From: a virus | Strand: one strand, 5' to 3' | Virus record (IMG/VR): IMGVR_UViG_3300004369_000005 | Span: 28,121-92,120 of that record | DNA length: 64,000 nt | Shown here: in pieces, positions 63,404 to 64,000 of the stretch | Layout: each line of letters starts with the position of its first letter | How positions within the stretch are numbered: the first letter of the stretch is position 1 | The notes under the pieces: generated by a model | Database searches by the model: none | What the model saw: only the letters and a program-made list of their open reading frames with translations | Told to the model about the DNA's origin: nothing | Program-made: the position numbers and the translations under genes

Positions 63404-63411
63404 TATTTATA
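63404..63411 (-). promoter_or_regulatory. T4-type late promoter (TATAAATA) of the giant fibre gene
   Basis: An exact T4 late box on the minus strand, 35 bases before the ATG of the 5,212-residue gene and in a gap after the HNH-like gene's stop. Confidence 0.75.
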
Positions 63412-63470
63412 CCAGATTATCATTGAAAATACTGTTAGGTTCTAAGATTTCATTATAAAGAGATTTGAAC

Positions 63471-63821
63471 CTATCTGATAATAATAAGTTGCGGTAGATC
63501 TACCATACCATGTTCTAATAATCGATTGCAATTAGCACATATTGCAGCACATTTGTCTATTTCTTCTTGCAGTGTTTTGTAACTTGCAGATTGCAACAAC
63601 TTGGATACACTATGCTTTTTAGGGGTTGGATCTACATGAATTAAATCCATTACGACGTGCGGAAATTCTTTATTGCAGATAATGCAAGGATGACTCTTTG
63701 CTTCATCTACTATCTGCTTTCTCCTCGCATAACTAATCTGATTTTCTTTACGAGTCTTAGAATTTCTTCTAGCCCACTCACGCTGATACTTACGATTTTC
63801 TTCTTTATCTTTATAAGGCAT
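63471..63821 (-). CDS. HNH-type endonuclease-like protein
   Basis: 116 residues: a Lys/Arg-rich N-terminal helix (KDKEENRKYQREWARRNSKT), then a zinc-knuckle HNH core: CIIC (46-49), DLIHVDPTPKKHSVSKLL with His62, EEIDKCAAICANCNRLLEH with Cys95/98 and Asn99/His104. The order C-x2-C...H..P.K...C-x2-C matches small phage HNH homing endonucleases; the usual CANCHR is CANCNR, so one His is changed to Asn and activity is uncertain. It lies between a tRNA gene and the giant fibre gene, a typical position for a homing-type mobile gene. Confidence 0.75.
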   Translation of the reverse strand: MPYKDKEENRKYQREWARRNSKTRKENQISYARRKQIVDEAKSHPCIICNKEFPHVVMDLIHVDPTPKKHSVSKLLQSASYKTLQEEIDKCAAICANCNRLLEHGMVDLPQLIIIR

Positions 63822-63906
63822 AGTCTGAATACTTCCTTAAAACAGATGTAGATGTAGTAGAACTGTTCGCCCCATGTTACATCCCCACGCAATTTATTTA
63901 ACATAA

Positions 63907-63979
63907 CTCCTCCACCTGGGCTCGAACCAGGGACATAGTGATTAACAGTCACTCGCTCTACCGACTGAGCTATAGAGGA
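63907..63979 (-). tRNA. tRNA-Asn (anticodon GTT)
   Basis: The minus strand folds as a standard cloverleaf: acceptor TCCTCTA paired with TGGAGGA (one G-U pair), D arm GCTC...GAGC, anticodon stem AGTGA/TCACT with loop CTGTTAA, T arm CCTGG/CCAGG with TTCGAGC. Anticodon GTT reads AAC/AAT. CCA is not encoded. It begins immediately upstream of the HNH-like gene, as tRNAs of T4-like phages often do. Confidence 0.95.
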
Positions 63980-64000
63980 ATGTATTCGCTATTCGGAAAT

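Noticed and set aside
63710-63952. 80-codon minus-strand frame crossing the tRNA gene
   Set aside because: It overlaps the tRNA and HNH-like gene out of frame; no protein features.
1-64000. CRISPR array or insertion sequence
   Set aside because: No short direct repeats with unique spacers and no transposase-like frame were seen; the repeats found are in-frame parts of structural genes.

Overview
The window looks like part of the genome of a T4-like cyanobacterial myovirus (marine cyanophage). The basis is a baseplate block of gp25, gp6, a giant protein at the T4 gene 7 position and gp8; T4-type late promoters (NATAAATA or CTAAATA) upstream of structural genes; several 2-oxoglutarate/Fe(II) oxygenases and a tryptophan-halogenase-like flavoprotein, both common in cyanophages; and dozens of tiny ORFs of the kind seen in cyanophage genomes. 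Every gene supported here lies on the minus strand, so transcription runs from high to low coordinates.

In transcription order: a tRNA-Asn (63907-63979) and an HNH endonuclease-like gene; a late promoter and a 5,212-residue tail-fibre/baseplate-type protein (47730-63368); three tail-collar adhesins (46090-47724, 44675-46090 and the glycine-rich 40849-44670) and a tail-fibre assembly chaperone-like protein; two small proteins, a PKHD-type 2OG oxygenase and a halogenase-like flavoprotein (37521-39561); about 14 kb of small, tightly overlapping early-type genes (23643-37452), including a PD-(D/E)XK nuclease, an AbrB-like protein, an exported HExxH protein and another 2OG oxygenase; a terminator and late promoter (23524-23631); then the baseplate operon: small ORFs, a PAAR spike tip, a third 2OG oxygenase, gp25, gp6, a 4,255-residue giant, gp8 and a DUF4815 protein that runs off the left edge.

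Two giant ORFs occupy about 28 kb (44% of the window). They appear to have grown by internal duplication and share a module built around a C-x-R-D-[IV/L] motif. The small-gene region carries short promoters (-10 TATAAT/TATACT) directly before the start codons. Most of them have a conserved element, roughly GTTGNNGAACTGGCACA, whose distance to the -10 box is nearly constant at 45-48 bp. This looks like a dedicated early-promoter activator or operator site and is the least explained signal in the window. GC content is visibly higher at about 23.6-25.0 kb than in the structural genes.

All functional names come from motif and context recognition by eye; no database search was run.
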